64,000 bases of DNA from Jackrogersella multiformis. Lineage: Eukaryota > Ascomycota > Sordariomycetes > Xylariales > Hypoxylaceae. Below are positions 1-10,229 of the stretch, in pieces. The stretch lies in NCBI GenBank assembly GCA_902806575.1, contig CADCXD010000001.1, positions 5,022,001 through 5,086,000 on the forward strand, written 5' to 3'. A program made the translations under genes and the position numbers. The notes under the pieces were generated by a model. That model had not been told where the DNA came from and made no database searches. It saw only the letters and a program-made list of their open reading frames with translations. The number at the start of each line of letters is the position of its first letter. Within the stretch, counting starts at the first letter, position 1.

Positions 1-857
1 TCCGGCTTGGAGATGCCGTGCGGCTCAAGTGCCTTGTTGAGAAATCGGATGGCCTCGTGATTTTTATCAGTATCGTACCGCCGAGCGTCCGTTGACATGA
101 TATTACCCTCAGTGAAGCGTGTCCCGTCGACTTGACCGGACGTTAGGGCGCCGTGGAGGAAGCCACTGCCGTGTGGACTATGCGCCACAAACTGCATGCC
201 ATGCTTGCGGACTAGATCAAGCACCGACCCTTCGTGGCGGCGGTCGATGAGGTTGTAGAGACCCTGGTACACGGTCGGCTTAACATATCCCTCACGTTCA
301 CAAATGTCGATGAACTCGGCAAGCATATCGGCGGGAAAGTTACAAACACCCAGCTGTAGCTAGAATCAGTATCGATCTATATCGACCTAAGTGCTCTTCT
401 TCCTCGTTCTGCGAGGCCTGGAAACACTTACCTTGTCGAAAAACCCCTTCTTGTATTGTACGCGGAAACCAGCCGCCTGATCTTTCAAGGGCGTGGCTAC
501 GTCCGGGGCATGGAGGTAGAAGACGTTGATACGTTGACCATTTCCAAACCGCAGGGCCCCGTAGCTCTCCGCAATGGACTTGGCGATCTTCTCGGGCTCT
601 AGAGTACCTTTAAATCCAGACATGCTAATCATTACCTTGGTGTCAATAACGAATCCCAGTCGCGCTGCTCCGACTTGTCCGAGGAGACGTTGCGAAGCCC
701 CAATTTCTGAGGGTGGATACAGGGCGGCCGTATCAAGCCGATCTATGCCCGCTTCCTTGAGCAGTTCCAAGAGCTCTCGCACGACATCCTCACCGACGAA
801 TTCGTTACCAAGGCCACCGCAGCCGAATATGATGTGTGGCGCTCCTGAGGACGCCAT
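1..857 (-). CDS. Aldo/keto reductase, AKR7 (aflatoxin-aldehyde reductase)-like, 3' end outside window
   Basis: Predicted cytosolic NADPH-dependent reductase of aldehydes. Exon 1 runs 857-432, intron 431-354 (donor GTAAGT, acceptor CTACAG, 78 nt), exon 2 from 353 past the window edge. The frame is kept across the junction, giving KKGFFDK-LGVCNFPAD. The family's catalytic tetrad is visible: Asp and Tyr in DTAALYP, Lys in DTKV, His in YLHAPD. The motif VYQGLYNLIDRR is typical of AKR7 members. I start at the ATG at 857 (context gacgaccATGG); an in-frame GTG at 866 is not a credible eukaryotic start. About 259 residues are present out of the usual 320-350, so the C-terminus lies outside the window. 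No damage is seen. The substrate cannot be inferred. Confidence 0.88.
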
Positions 858-1100
858 GGTCGTCACGATACTAGTATGATGATGCGAATTCGATGAGGTG
901 AGGGAATGATGGGCTGAGTAACAAGGAGTAAGAGGCTGGGGAAGTTCAGATAGGTAAACAGTAAATCCTCCGCCCCGGTTATGAGAAGATACCTGGGTAG
1001 GTAAGAGTCTGAAGGTGTGTTACACAGCATTTTTCATATGAATGCATGGCAAGGAGCGATAGCCAACACTGCAGGAATTAAGGGGTTATTAAAAGGAAGT
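858..1100. other. Upstream region of the aldo/keto reductase
   Basis: Non-coding stretch before the reductase start. I see no clear TATA element or other defined site. It runs into the AT-rich repeat-like tract that follows. Confidence 0.3.
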
Positions 1101-1800
1101 TTGAAACCAACAAAGAAAAGGACAGCTTAAAGTTTCTTACCTAATATACCGATTTCTTAGAATAGCGACGGATTTTATAAGATAAGGGCAATGGCTTTAA
1201 TAAGAAGAGACGATAACGAGAGGAATAGTCTTAAACCGAGGTCTATCCTTAAAAAAATAGCATTTTTTAAGGGGGGAGGAAGTAAAGATACGGCGTATAG
1301 CTGGAGAGTAGTTAGCGTACGGTTAGCGAGGCAAGAATAAAAAACCTTTATGAAGCCTAGAAGACGCCCAGCAAGTAGTTAGCGGTTATATACAAGACCC
1401 AGCGAGTAACGGGCGATACGTACGAGATAATAAGGATTGCATAAAGCTTAGCGAGTGGTCGGCGAATATATGGCGAGTAGTTAATGGTTATATACTTATA
1501 AAGAAAGCATGGTAAGTGGCTTATAATTATACGGCAAGTAGCTAGTAATTATATAGCGAAAAGCTAACGAGCGTACCATAAGTAACTGGCGATAATCACC
1601 TTATAATAACAAATAATTAGCAGTTATATACAAGTGAAGGAACGCGGCGAGAGACCAGCGATTGTATGGCGGACAGCCGGTGTATAATCGGACAGCAAGC
1701 GCCGATACGTATAATCGTAAAATAAATATTATTGATTTATTTATGTTCTCGTAATGAGATCTTGGCGTTTTTAATGATCTTTATGATTAACCTCATTTCG
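1100..1800. repeat. AT-rich degenerate repeat tract
   Basis: A tract with recurring imperfect words built on gcgAGTAGTTAgcGGTTATATAC. Copies or partial copies start near 1303, 1369, 1469, 1530 and 1612. The spacing is irregular, so this is not a clean tandem array. The words are rich in TA and poor in intact reading frames. It may be a decayed repeat altered by RIP, but no complete reference copy is present in this window to prove that. Confidence 0.45.
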
Positions 1801-3018
1801 AATATTATAAATGACCTTTAAAACTTAAACTCGGTGGTTTCGATTAAATGCTGCTGCTATGCTTTGGACGCATTAACTCCCTGAACCCAGTCCTACCCGC
1901 TGCTTCACTTAGTGCCTCTCAACCTTTCAACTCCTTATCCCGTGAGGCAGACCTAGCTCTTGAAGCAGTTGAACTTGCCAAAGCTGAAGCGCCACGGTCC
2001 TCGATGTACGCCTTGTCGTCCAGCTGTAACGCTAGTACCGAAATGACGGCCGCCAAAGTGCTTGGTGTAGAAGAAAGGCATTTCTTCTGATTTATGTCTG
2101 CTAGAGCTGTTAGATATCTAGACATGTAGGTATTTTATACCTAGGTAGATAATATATACTCACTGTTTGGGTCTTGAAGATAAGTGGTTTGAGGTTAGGT
2201 ATGGGACTGGACCTTGATAGGTATCTTATGAATTTAGGAATTGACTTGATTGCTTTACTAGATGGGTGTTACGTAGATGAAGAGTTTGTGTAGGTACAAG
2301 CCGGGAGGAGATATGAATATTATTGTAGGTGGATTTTAAACGAGTGATTAATAGGTACCTAACCAAATTGAAAAGGCTCGTTAGGTATGTAAGTACCTAG
2401 GTAGCATCTTTCAGGGAACATTTGGCTTAACATGACTGGAACGTGCCTCACGGGAACCTTGGAAGTCGCACGACGATTTAAGATTGAGGTACACTTATTA
2501 CGTCATAGGTGCCACAACAATACATAGTAGCTGCTGAAACTGGGATCATAAACTTGAGAAGATTGGCTTGGCTGCTTAGCCGACTTGGCGGGAATGACCC
2601 GTCCGTCTGCCCGTTAAGCAATAGTGCCTATGGTAGTGCGCCACATATGTGTCTCAGCCACATCTTGTCAGCCCGATTAGCGAGCCAAGATCTGCACAGC
2701 CCCCCTGGGCCATATCCAGACTCCTCTTTTCTCTAGAGCCTAGACCCTTTCCGCCTTTCTCGTAATTCTCGAAGTCAGCCACCTTATCAAGGTCAGCTAC
2801 ATCAAAGTCAGCTAGTTAACTATCTAGATGCTTGACATGTAGACACGCAACGAGACGCGTCCTCTTCAATTTGGTTCATTGCTTTAAGGTAAACCGAGAT
2901 ACCTATATTATACTCACTGAAGCCGGTGGTCACGATATGGTTGTTGGATTTTGCTAGGCCCTTAGTGTAGCCTAATGTCTACCTGTTAATAAATATAAAG
3001 CTATGTAGGTAGGTGTGC
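1801..3018. other. Intergenic stretch without a supportable gene
   Basis: Contains a slightly GC-richer patch at about 1848-2125 that is open on both strands, and another at about 2509-2736. Neither resembles a known protein nor has convincing splice or start context. ACCTAGGT-type palindromes occur near 2130-2160 and 2390-2405. The downstream end is the 3' flank of the alpha-galactosidase gene. Confidence 0.4.
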
Positions 3019-4820
3019 TTACTCAAAAACCTCGAACCCAACAATATCCGGTGCAGATGAATCCCCACTCACAGCGAATACGACTTGGTTTCCACCCGAC
3101 ACGAACCCATCAACCTCGATGAACATCCGATCAGACTCGGACCAGTCGCCTCCTGAGATGGGGAACGCCCACCTCTTTGGTATGCCGTCGTTGACCGCAA
3201 TAGTCATATTCCGGGTGTTGGATCCCCATCCCCAGGCACTATCGAGAGCTATATCATAGTTGATAAAATCGATGCCGACCAACTTCTTTCCCTTGGAGCT
3301 TGCGACTACAGAGCCAAAGGTTGCGCTCGCTCCTTGACTAGGAATACTAATCTTGTTGCCCATGGGCGCGCACTCGGACGCCTCGCAGGTTACCTTAGCC
3401 GCGCTGCCTGAGAGCGTGGCGTTGGCTGCTGAGTAGTACCCCGCGGGCTTCGGCACAGATCCTGGCGGAACGATATCGCTAAGAACCAGGAGTCTCATCT
3501 CGTGACCCTGAAGCTCGAGTTTCTGGACCCCAGAAACCGCGCCGATATCTTTGCCTGCCCAAATGTCGCGGGCATGTGCCTCACCCACGTTCACCACCGA
3601 AAGATCGAACTCCACTATTTGCGAGTTGTTCTTCCAGTTCGCGATTCCGAGAACCTTCCTGGATCCCGATAGTTCTCCAGCCCATATGTCCCACTCTTCC
3701 TCGGTGTGCCGACGGACAAGCCGCGCCTGTTTACCCAATGAGTCCTGGTTGATTGCTATGACCTCCTTGTTGCGAAGTACGTCGAAAGAAGCAGCTGGCG
3801 TGAGCTTTGGGTCGGTCGGCGCACCAAAGTTGAGAGGCGACTTGTTGATTGCCCACATACCGAAGTGAAACTTTTCTTCTTGCAAGGACAGAGCATTAAG
3901 GCCGACACTGGATACGTGTTAATGTCTGGACGCATCCGATTCTGTGGATGGACACTTACATTAGCATATCCATGTCTGGATAGGCACCGATGGTAGTCAA
4001 TTTGTAGAACGGCACTACCTGATTTATAATTCGCCATACGCTCCTCCAAGAGTTGTAGATATCATTGCTAATCCTATAGACATTGCCGATAGGCGGGGCC
4101 CACTCGCCTAGGTCCTCACCGATACCCCATTGACATATGAAGTATGCGATTTCTCGATCGACGCTATCTAAGATCGATGCCATCTTCTCGTGGCGTACGG
4201 GAGATGTGGACGCCGCTGATACGTAGTCTGCCATAACTGTTCGGGAGGAGGAATAACAGTTGTCGTATCTAAAGGAGTTTAGCTATCAATGACGACTGTT
4301 CACTCGCTAACAACACCATAGACTCACTTCAGGGAGTCACCTTCCCAGTCAGCAAATGTTTGAGCGTCTATCTCTTCGAATCCTACACCTAAGTTAAATA
4401 TATGCTTAGAGCAATAGGGATATCCTCGAGTTTCGTACCGAGAGAAGCTGGCAGATCTGTCGAGCCACACTGATAGTATCCTGCACCAGAGTATAGACCA
4501 AACTTCAAGCTCAACCCGTGGATATAATCTCCCAAAGCCTTGCCTCCAGACGGGAAAAGGGTAGGATTCCATTGCAGGCGGCCCTCGGAATCTCTGTCTT
4601 TTGCCATCCACCCACAGTCGGTAGTGATATACACATAGCCTAAATCGGCTAGACCTAGGTCTACTAGTCCCTGAGCATTGGTCTTCATAATTTCCTCGCT
4701 AGGATAGCAGTTGTAGTAATTATAACTATTCCATCCCATCGGCGGCGATTTTAACTTGTAGAGCGCTGCTTCCACCGAAGCCCCTAGCAGGGACGCTATA
4801 GTAACGATACTCTTCATCAT
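3019..4820 (-). CDS. Secreted GH27 alpha-galactosidase with C-terminal CBM35-like domain
   Basis: Hydrolyses terminal alpha-1,6-galactose from melibiose-type oligosaccharides or galactomannan outside the cell. Four exons: 4820-4439, 4382-4328, 4268-3960, 3907-3019. All introns are GT-AG (57, 59 and 52 nt) and frame-consistent, giving 544 aa. Residues 1-18 form a signal peptide (MMKSIVTIASLLG...VEA). GH27 motifs are PPMGWNSYN near the start, the nucleophile Asp148 in LKYDNC, and the probable acid/base Asp215 in YRISNDI, followed by DMDML and FGMWAINKSPL. The last ~150 residues, after a beta-sandwich linker domain, look like a carbohydrate-binding module of the CBM35 type (inference). No broken codons. 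The gene is flanked by long non-coding stretches on both sides. Confidence 0.93.
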
Positions 4821-5923
4821 ATGTCAATTCTTGTCCAATATAGCTGGCGAGACTTTGGAGATTAGTTGCTGCGGTGACTTTGACATGTCTACCTACCTAA
4901 GAAGATATTTATCCGTCCGAATTTTATGAGCGTGACGGTACCTTTTATACGTCATGGTAGCTGCTGTCCTCGGTCCATAACAACCGATAATACTCCAATG
5001 CCACCATACGAGTGCAATTTTTCCGTGGACTCGGTTTCTCCAAACACGAAATGTCGCTTGCGGGGAACCTAGTCTGGGGAGCTCCTCCAGTAACCATCCA
5101 GGCACCAAACGATGGAATACAAGCGGTCCTATAAGGATTTCCAAAGGAGGGAATGTAAGTCCGATTGCTCTGTGCACGTGGAAATAATGGTGAGTTTATA
5201 ACGTATTAGACATCTTGTAAAGTATAAGTTTCTTGGAAATAAGAACGATTGGTCTTCACAAAAATATTTTGTCTAAGGAATAAATCTGAAAGTCTAAGTG
5301 ACTTGAGATTATTAGTTTTTTTATCTTGGGTGTTAAAATAGGAGAAGAGAACAAGGTGTAAAGAGAGAAATAAGTATTGCCCTTACTGCGAATAAACTAC
5401 GGAGGGTATACCTAGGTAGGTTAAACATCACGCTGCGAAATAATATACCCAATTAGAGATTAGGTACCTACATATAACGGGTCCATTGCGAATTAACCAC
5501 ACTAGCCACGGAATAATATGAGTTATAATTCTTGGTTGGCCATACCCCTGCAGATGTTGCGGAATATTAACTGGTGGAAAGTGGCATTTCCTACTACATA
5601 TCTAGTCTCCCATGACTCCTATATAATTGCTAGCGAGGCCGATGCCATCTACGGAGGTGATACCTAAACGACCGGAAGACTTACGGAGCCGACATGTGCT
5701 ACTCACCCGACGCTCTTATCGGCACAGCCCGAGTACCTAGGTAGGTATTAAGCTGCGACGCAGACGTCTTAGCGACTTTTACCTCTCTCTCTAATGGTCT
5801 AGCACGTAACATAAGACGCTTGTTCCCAGGATTGGGAAATGTCCTAGGCTGCGTGATTACACTGTGTTCCGCCCATAGCTTCAACAAGAGAAGTCTTCAA
5901 GAGAACTGGACTTACCTGAATTC
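4821..5923. other. Intergenic region; upstream of alpha-galactosidase
   Basis: No gene could be supported. A 94-residue open frame at 4893-5177 (minus) lacks any recognisable domain and overlaps the expected promoter. ACCTAGGT palindromes occur near 5410 and 5735. The right part is the 3' flank of the next minus-strand gene. Confidence 0.4.
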
Positions 5924-6637
5924 TTATTCCTCAAACTGCGAGGCACTATGTTGCCAGTTTAGCTCCGCCTTGAGTTCCCTAACCAGGACTTCCTCCTCTT
6001 CTATACTTTCTGCCCTCCGTTCCCAAAAGTCCCCCCCGGTGCCGCCGCTTTCCTCCTGGTTAAGCCTATCAAAGAACACTACACTTAAACCAACTACTCG
6101 CCGTGCTCCATCCTCAGCTACCCACTCATCCTGCCCCTTCCTTACGACCACCAACGCCCTCCGCCAATCACCGCCGCCGATGTCATATCGTTGGATGTAC
6201 CAGTCCTTTTGCTCGAAGCGGGAAGTAATCTCATATCTTTGGTGCTCTATGCATGCAGTCACTATGTCCCCTTCCGGTTCTAGGAAGGGCATCCCATACA
6301 CGTCTAACCGGTCACATTCGGCGGGGTCTTTACCCTGGTGGCGTTCAGAAAGGATGCTCGTCTCCAGGGCGCGGGCGGCGGATTCCAGGTGTGCGGGGTC
6401 GGCAGCGTCGGGGGCCGTATAGTAGACTTGGAGCGAGGGGCGGGGACGCGGCCCATGGTGCTGCTGCTGGTATTACTGCTGGCCAAAAAGCGAGTATGTG
6501 GGGTGCCATGTAGCTGGCGAGAAGACGCTGACGAGAGGTATGGATGGGTCACTATGGGAGGCGAGGTGTGTGATGTTGACGAGAGAGGAGGCGTCATCGG
6601 TGCGAAGTTGCGCGGTGCCGCCGAGTGATTTAGGCAT
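5924..6637 (-). pseudogene. Unknown fungal protein interrupted by an in-frame TAA at codon 55
   Basis: From ATG 6637 a single frame runs 238 codons to TAA at 5924, with one internal TAA at 6475-6473. The stop sits inside a glutamine/histidine run (CAG CAG TAA TAC CAG CAG CAG CAC CAT). Protein-like sequence continues on both sides in the same frame (upstream ...TWHPTYSLFGQQ, downstream PSLQVYYTAPDAADP...). The simplest reading is CAA-to-TAA in a former Gln codon. A GT-AG intron of only 10 nt would be needed to remove it, which is not credible. The downstream half has acidic, tryptophan-rich segments and an EEEEVLVRELKAEL helix. I do not recognise the family. Alternatives are translational readthrough or a separate downstream gene starting at an internal Met. 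Confidence 0.55.
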
Positions 6638-7103
6638 TTATACCGAGAATAAGGCTTTAGATTTTGAGTGTGTAAAGCGAAATGAGGTAAGAAAAGAAGA
6701 GGTTAAGGGCGAAGGTAAGAGAAGAGTTTAGGGGGCGAAGGTAAGGATTGGATATAGAAGACTTCGGAAGGTACCTGGTACCTACCTGCCACCTGCCTAC
6801 CTGCCTATCTCTAACTTACGAGGTAAGCTCGATCATTAGGGTTAGAGTTGTGTCACCTGAAATCACTTAGTCACCATGACAAGTATTACCTAAGCTAAAG
6901 CTTCTCCGAAATACATATTTTTATATGTATCTAATCTTCCGAGGTTTTATCCCTTCTACATGTTCTTTCGCATTGTAGAGCTATCGGTTTGCTCAAATCA
7001 ATCATTCTCTATAATACGTCGGTTGGACCAAGAGGCAAACACTTCAAGTTCAAATCAAGACGAAGATTAGAATACGAAGATTAGAATGTGATAACTACGC
7101 ATC
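6638..7103. other. Intergenic region
   Basis: Promoter side of the 5924-6637 gene and 3' flank of the LysM gene. It contains short ACCTACCTGCC runs near 6775-6805 and a duplicated gaagattagaat word at about 7062-7087. No gene seen. Confidence 0.4.
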
Positions 7104-9399
7104 TCACGAAGAAACATTGACACAATACGCCTCGCCTAACCAAAACCCGCTCAGGCAATCACTTGATACAGCCGGATTCCACGCATGGAATTGAGCATCT
7201 GTTATCCCCCCGGCGGCTTCGGCATCTGCGCACGAGGATCCACTCGTTGAAACAAACCAATTGTTACAGTCCGCAGGCTGGCCTTCCTGTGTCGGAGCCG
7301 GAGGCGTTGAGAGAGCCGATGAGGAGGATGTTGTTGTCGGCGAGCCCGGTACGGCAACGCTCACGCAGTAGGCCTCCTTGGCCCAGAAACCGTTGACGCA
7401 GTCGGAGGACACGGCGGGGTTTTATTTATGAAACTGAGTGTCTGTGATGTCGAAGAGGTCTTCGATGGTAGTGCTGCTACTGGGAGGTGTCGGTGTGCCT
7501 AGTACGCAGTATATGACGTCTATGAGGGAAAAGAGGTTAGAAAATGGCCCAGTCACCGAGGGGATCGGACATACCTGTTGTAAATCCGCTCCAATCTGGC
7601 CCAACCTCGGGGTTGAGGGCATATAAGGTGTCGAGTGTGATATTGTTCTGGGCGAGGATGGCGGTACAGTTATCCCGAAAGGACACCTCCACATAGGTGG
7701 TACACTCTGAGGTCGTGCCGTTCGCGACAGGCGTCGGCTCATTGGCCCCGTCACCTGGATCAGCTGAGACATCTCCTCCCCAACCAATGCAATACCACAA
7801 GTCACTTGCAAACGTGCACTTGGCAAGGTTCGCATCTCCGAGGCTCGGGTTCCAGATACCAAGGTTCTCTAGCGAGATACCATATACATCGGTCGCAAGC
7901 TGGCAGTCGTTCTCGTAAAAGGTGCCGGACAGGTCCTGCTGGTAGTCAGCGCCGTTGAGGTAGTCCTGACAGTCTGTCCTTGTGTCTGGTGCGTAGGTAC
8001 GGTTGTACCCTGCGAAGGGTGTGGGCACGTAGGTAGGTAGCCGTGGTTAGACTCTCGGGAGGCCACGCGGAGGTTACGCGGAGGGGGCTGAACTTACTAC
8101 TACCGATAGGAAGAACGCAGTACGACTCGTATGCAAAAAGATTCGTACAACTAGACACGGGGTATAGATTAAGCAAAGGTGCGAATTAGTCTCGGTAGGG
8201 ATCGGGTCTACTCACTTGTCATTGATTTCCGGATTTAGGATCTGAAAATCACCCAACGAGATGCCATACTTCACCAACAATATATTGCAGTAGTTTCCCG
8301 GAACGGCCTGATAGTAGCTTCCACAGTTTGTCGTCGTACCATTAGCGGCGTCTGTGGGAACGGCTACCGGCGCTGTAGCTGTCGTTGGAACGGGGGAAAG
8401 CGACACGGTCGGCGCCGTGTACTGCGGTCCTGGAGATCCGATGCAAAGCTCTAGGCCGAGGGACTTTTCAAGGTTGCTGCAAGCGAGGTCTAGAACGGGG
8501 TTCTAGGCAAAGATTTGGGCGAGAGTTGCGTTGTTATATGCCGCGATGCCGCTACAAGTATCGTTAGCCTCCACGGTATAAGTCGGGCAGGTATGGTTGA
8601 GGCATAAGGTGCAGCTCGTGGGAAAGCTGGCACAGTACGCCGGTAGATTGTTATCCAGGAGGAGCCAGTTAGTGCTGATCTTCTCGGTCTTAGAGATGGA
8701 GGCGCATGTGTCCTTCGGTTGGACTGTATAGGTGTGACCAGTACACGCCGAGACCGTGGGCGACGGTATTTGCGGCGTGAAACCAGCCTTGGTTGTCGTC
8801 AACGAATAACCTGACGTCGACCCGCAGCTTGACGTCGCCGACCGGTACTCGGCCGTCACGTTGGCGTTGGCATAGAACGGCGACCCGGCCTGGAACTGCA
8901 AGACCTTGAGATCACAATCGGAGCAGCCGTCCAATCCGCCGCCTCCCGCGGATGGATCAGCTAGATTGCTTTGGTTGGCTGAGATTCCGTCGGCATTGGC
9001 AGCGAGGACTTTGCAATACTGCCCGCTGGAAGCATCCGTCAGACAGTTGAAGCCATATGTGTACCGGAGCAGCTGCGGGATGGTGGAGATGCCCACGTAT
9101 CCGGTGCTCGAGTTGCCGTCATAAGTCTGGCCCTGGCAGGCCGCCGTGATGCTATTCTCGTAAGCCTCAAGCGTATCGTCGCAGGCCTGGGTGCATACGG
9201 TTTGAAGGAAGCTTTGCGGGGGGTAGAGGAAGGGACGGAGCCTGGCGAGAGAGCTGTCGCAGGCGAGATCGGCACCGAGACTATCGAGGCAAGCCCCCGT
9301 AATGTTGGAGGGCAGCGCGTCCGGGCTTGTGAACCAGACGACGGCCTCGCTGGCTTGGTAGCAGAGTCCCAAGGCGAAAAAAAGGGAAGTCTTCCACAT
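7104..9399 (-). pseudogene. Secreted multi-LysM chitin-binding protein, two in-frame stops
   Basis: Four exons (9399-8216, 8150-8098, 8009-7575, 7519-7104) join through canonical GT-AG introns with matching phases, 695 codons in all. Residues 1-19 form a signal peptide, followed by a Cys-rich N-terminal region of the long fungal LysM proteins. About six LysM-type modules follow, marked by ..C..Y.V..GD.C and WNP-like motifs. Two stops interrupt the frame: TAG at 8505-8503 (codon 299, ...LAQIFA-stop-NPVLD) and TAA at 7424-7422 (codon 590, ...TQFHK-stop-NPAVSSDC). Both replace the Trp of the LysM WNP motif; the intact last module reads FHAWNPAVSSDC. The next-to-last module also lacks its first Cys-containing half. 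Intact relatives are thought to bind chitin oligomers. The gene lies head-to-head with a chitinase. Readthrough is possible but not supported by sequence. Confidence 0.85.
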
Positions 9400-10229
9400 A
9401 TTGAAGTGATTGTGTTTTCCAGTGCAGCTCGACTACGTAGTGCATCCGGCCATACCACTCCATACACTGAAGGACAGCCGCCCGGGAATTATGCTCAAAA
9501 TATCTGTCTATGATGGGGATTTCACTTCCTTCTACTTTAGATGTCTGACCTGCAATCATGAGTACCATAAATGCCGAGCTGACTTAGGGCATCCGGCTTA
9601 GGTATCTACATAGATCCTAGTGGCGGGGTCGAGACACGGCCATTATCAATGGCTTGCAGGAAAAGGCAAGGGTTGAAACGCCAATTCGAATATCTGCACG
9701 AGGTGGTCAGCGAAGCACACATAGTCTACAACTGTCAGCAGGCCCGGACATTCTTGGAAATCGGAATCACAGAGAATATCGAACTGTGCTGACGGTTCAC
9801 TAAATATTTCGATTATCTAGGATACGCCATTGGTAGAAGCTCAATATCATGTCAGCAGCCATTTCAATATACTGCCTTATCACCACCTCCTAATGTTATA
9901 TTAGGGGCACTCCGAGAATAGGCATCCTACGGCTGAGATCGGCTCAGGCTGTCTGCAATTCTAGATCGGCGTGACTGCCATTGCATCAAGAAGTTAGAGT
10001 CCACAGCCTACCAGACAAAATGGATGAATAGGAGACATTGTGTCTCGTGTATTTATCACGAGGCATATTATAGTAAACCAGCAGCCTTCTAATCGTCCCA
10101 CGGTCCTACCCCTATTCCTGTTCCCATTTTAACACCATAAAATCACTTACCGGTACAGATTTCTCTGAAATTGTCCATGCCCATTAATACCGATCTACTT
10201 GCCTATGTAGGTAGGTACCTAGGGAGATA
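9400..10229. promoter_or_regulatory. Shared divergent promoter region of LysM protein and chitinase
   Basis: An 830 bp region separates the two divergent starts and holds no convincing gene. It would contain both promoters. A palindromic GTAGGTACCTAGG word lies at 10208-10223, just before the chitinase start. No specific factor site can be named. Confidence 0.45.

Noticed and set aside
1848..2125. Open frames on both strands (80 and 68 codons)
   Set aside because: No recognisable motif, overlapping strands both open, and no splice or start support; likely chance in a GC-richer patch.
4893..5177. 94-codon minus-strand frame upstream of the alpha-galactosidase
   Set aside because: Lies in the expected promoter, composition is not convincing, and no domain is recognisable.
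5820..6422. 200-codon plus-strand frame
   Set aside because: Antisense to the better supported minus-strand gene at 5924-6637; Ser-rich low-complexity translation typical of a shadow frame.
6473..6482. A 10 nt GT-AG 'intron' (GTAATACCAG) that would remove the TAA
   Set aside because: Far below the minimum fungal intron length, and removal would break the frame.
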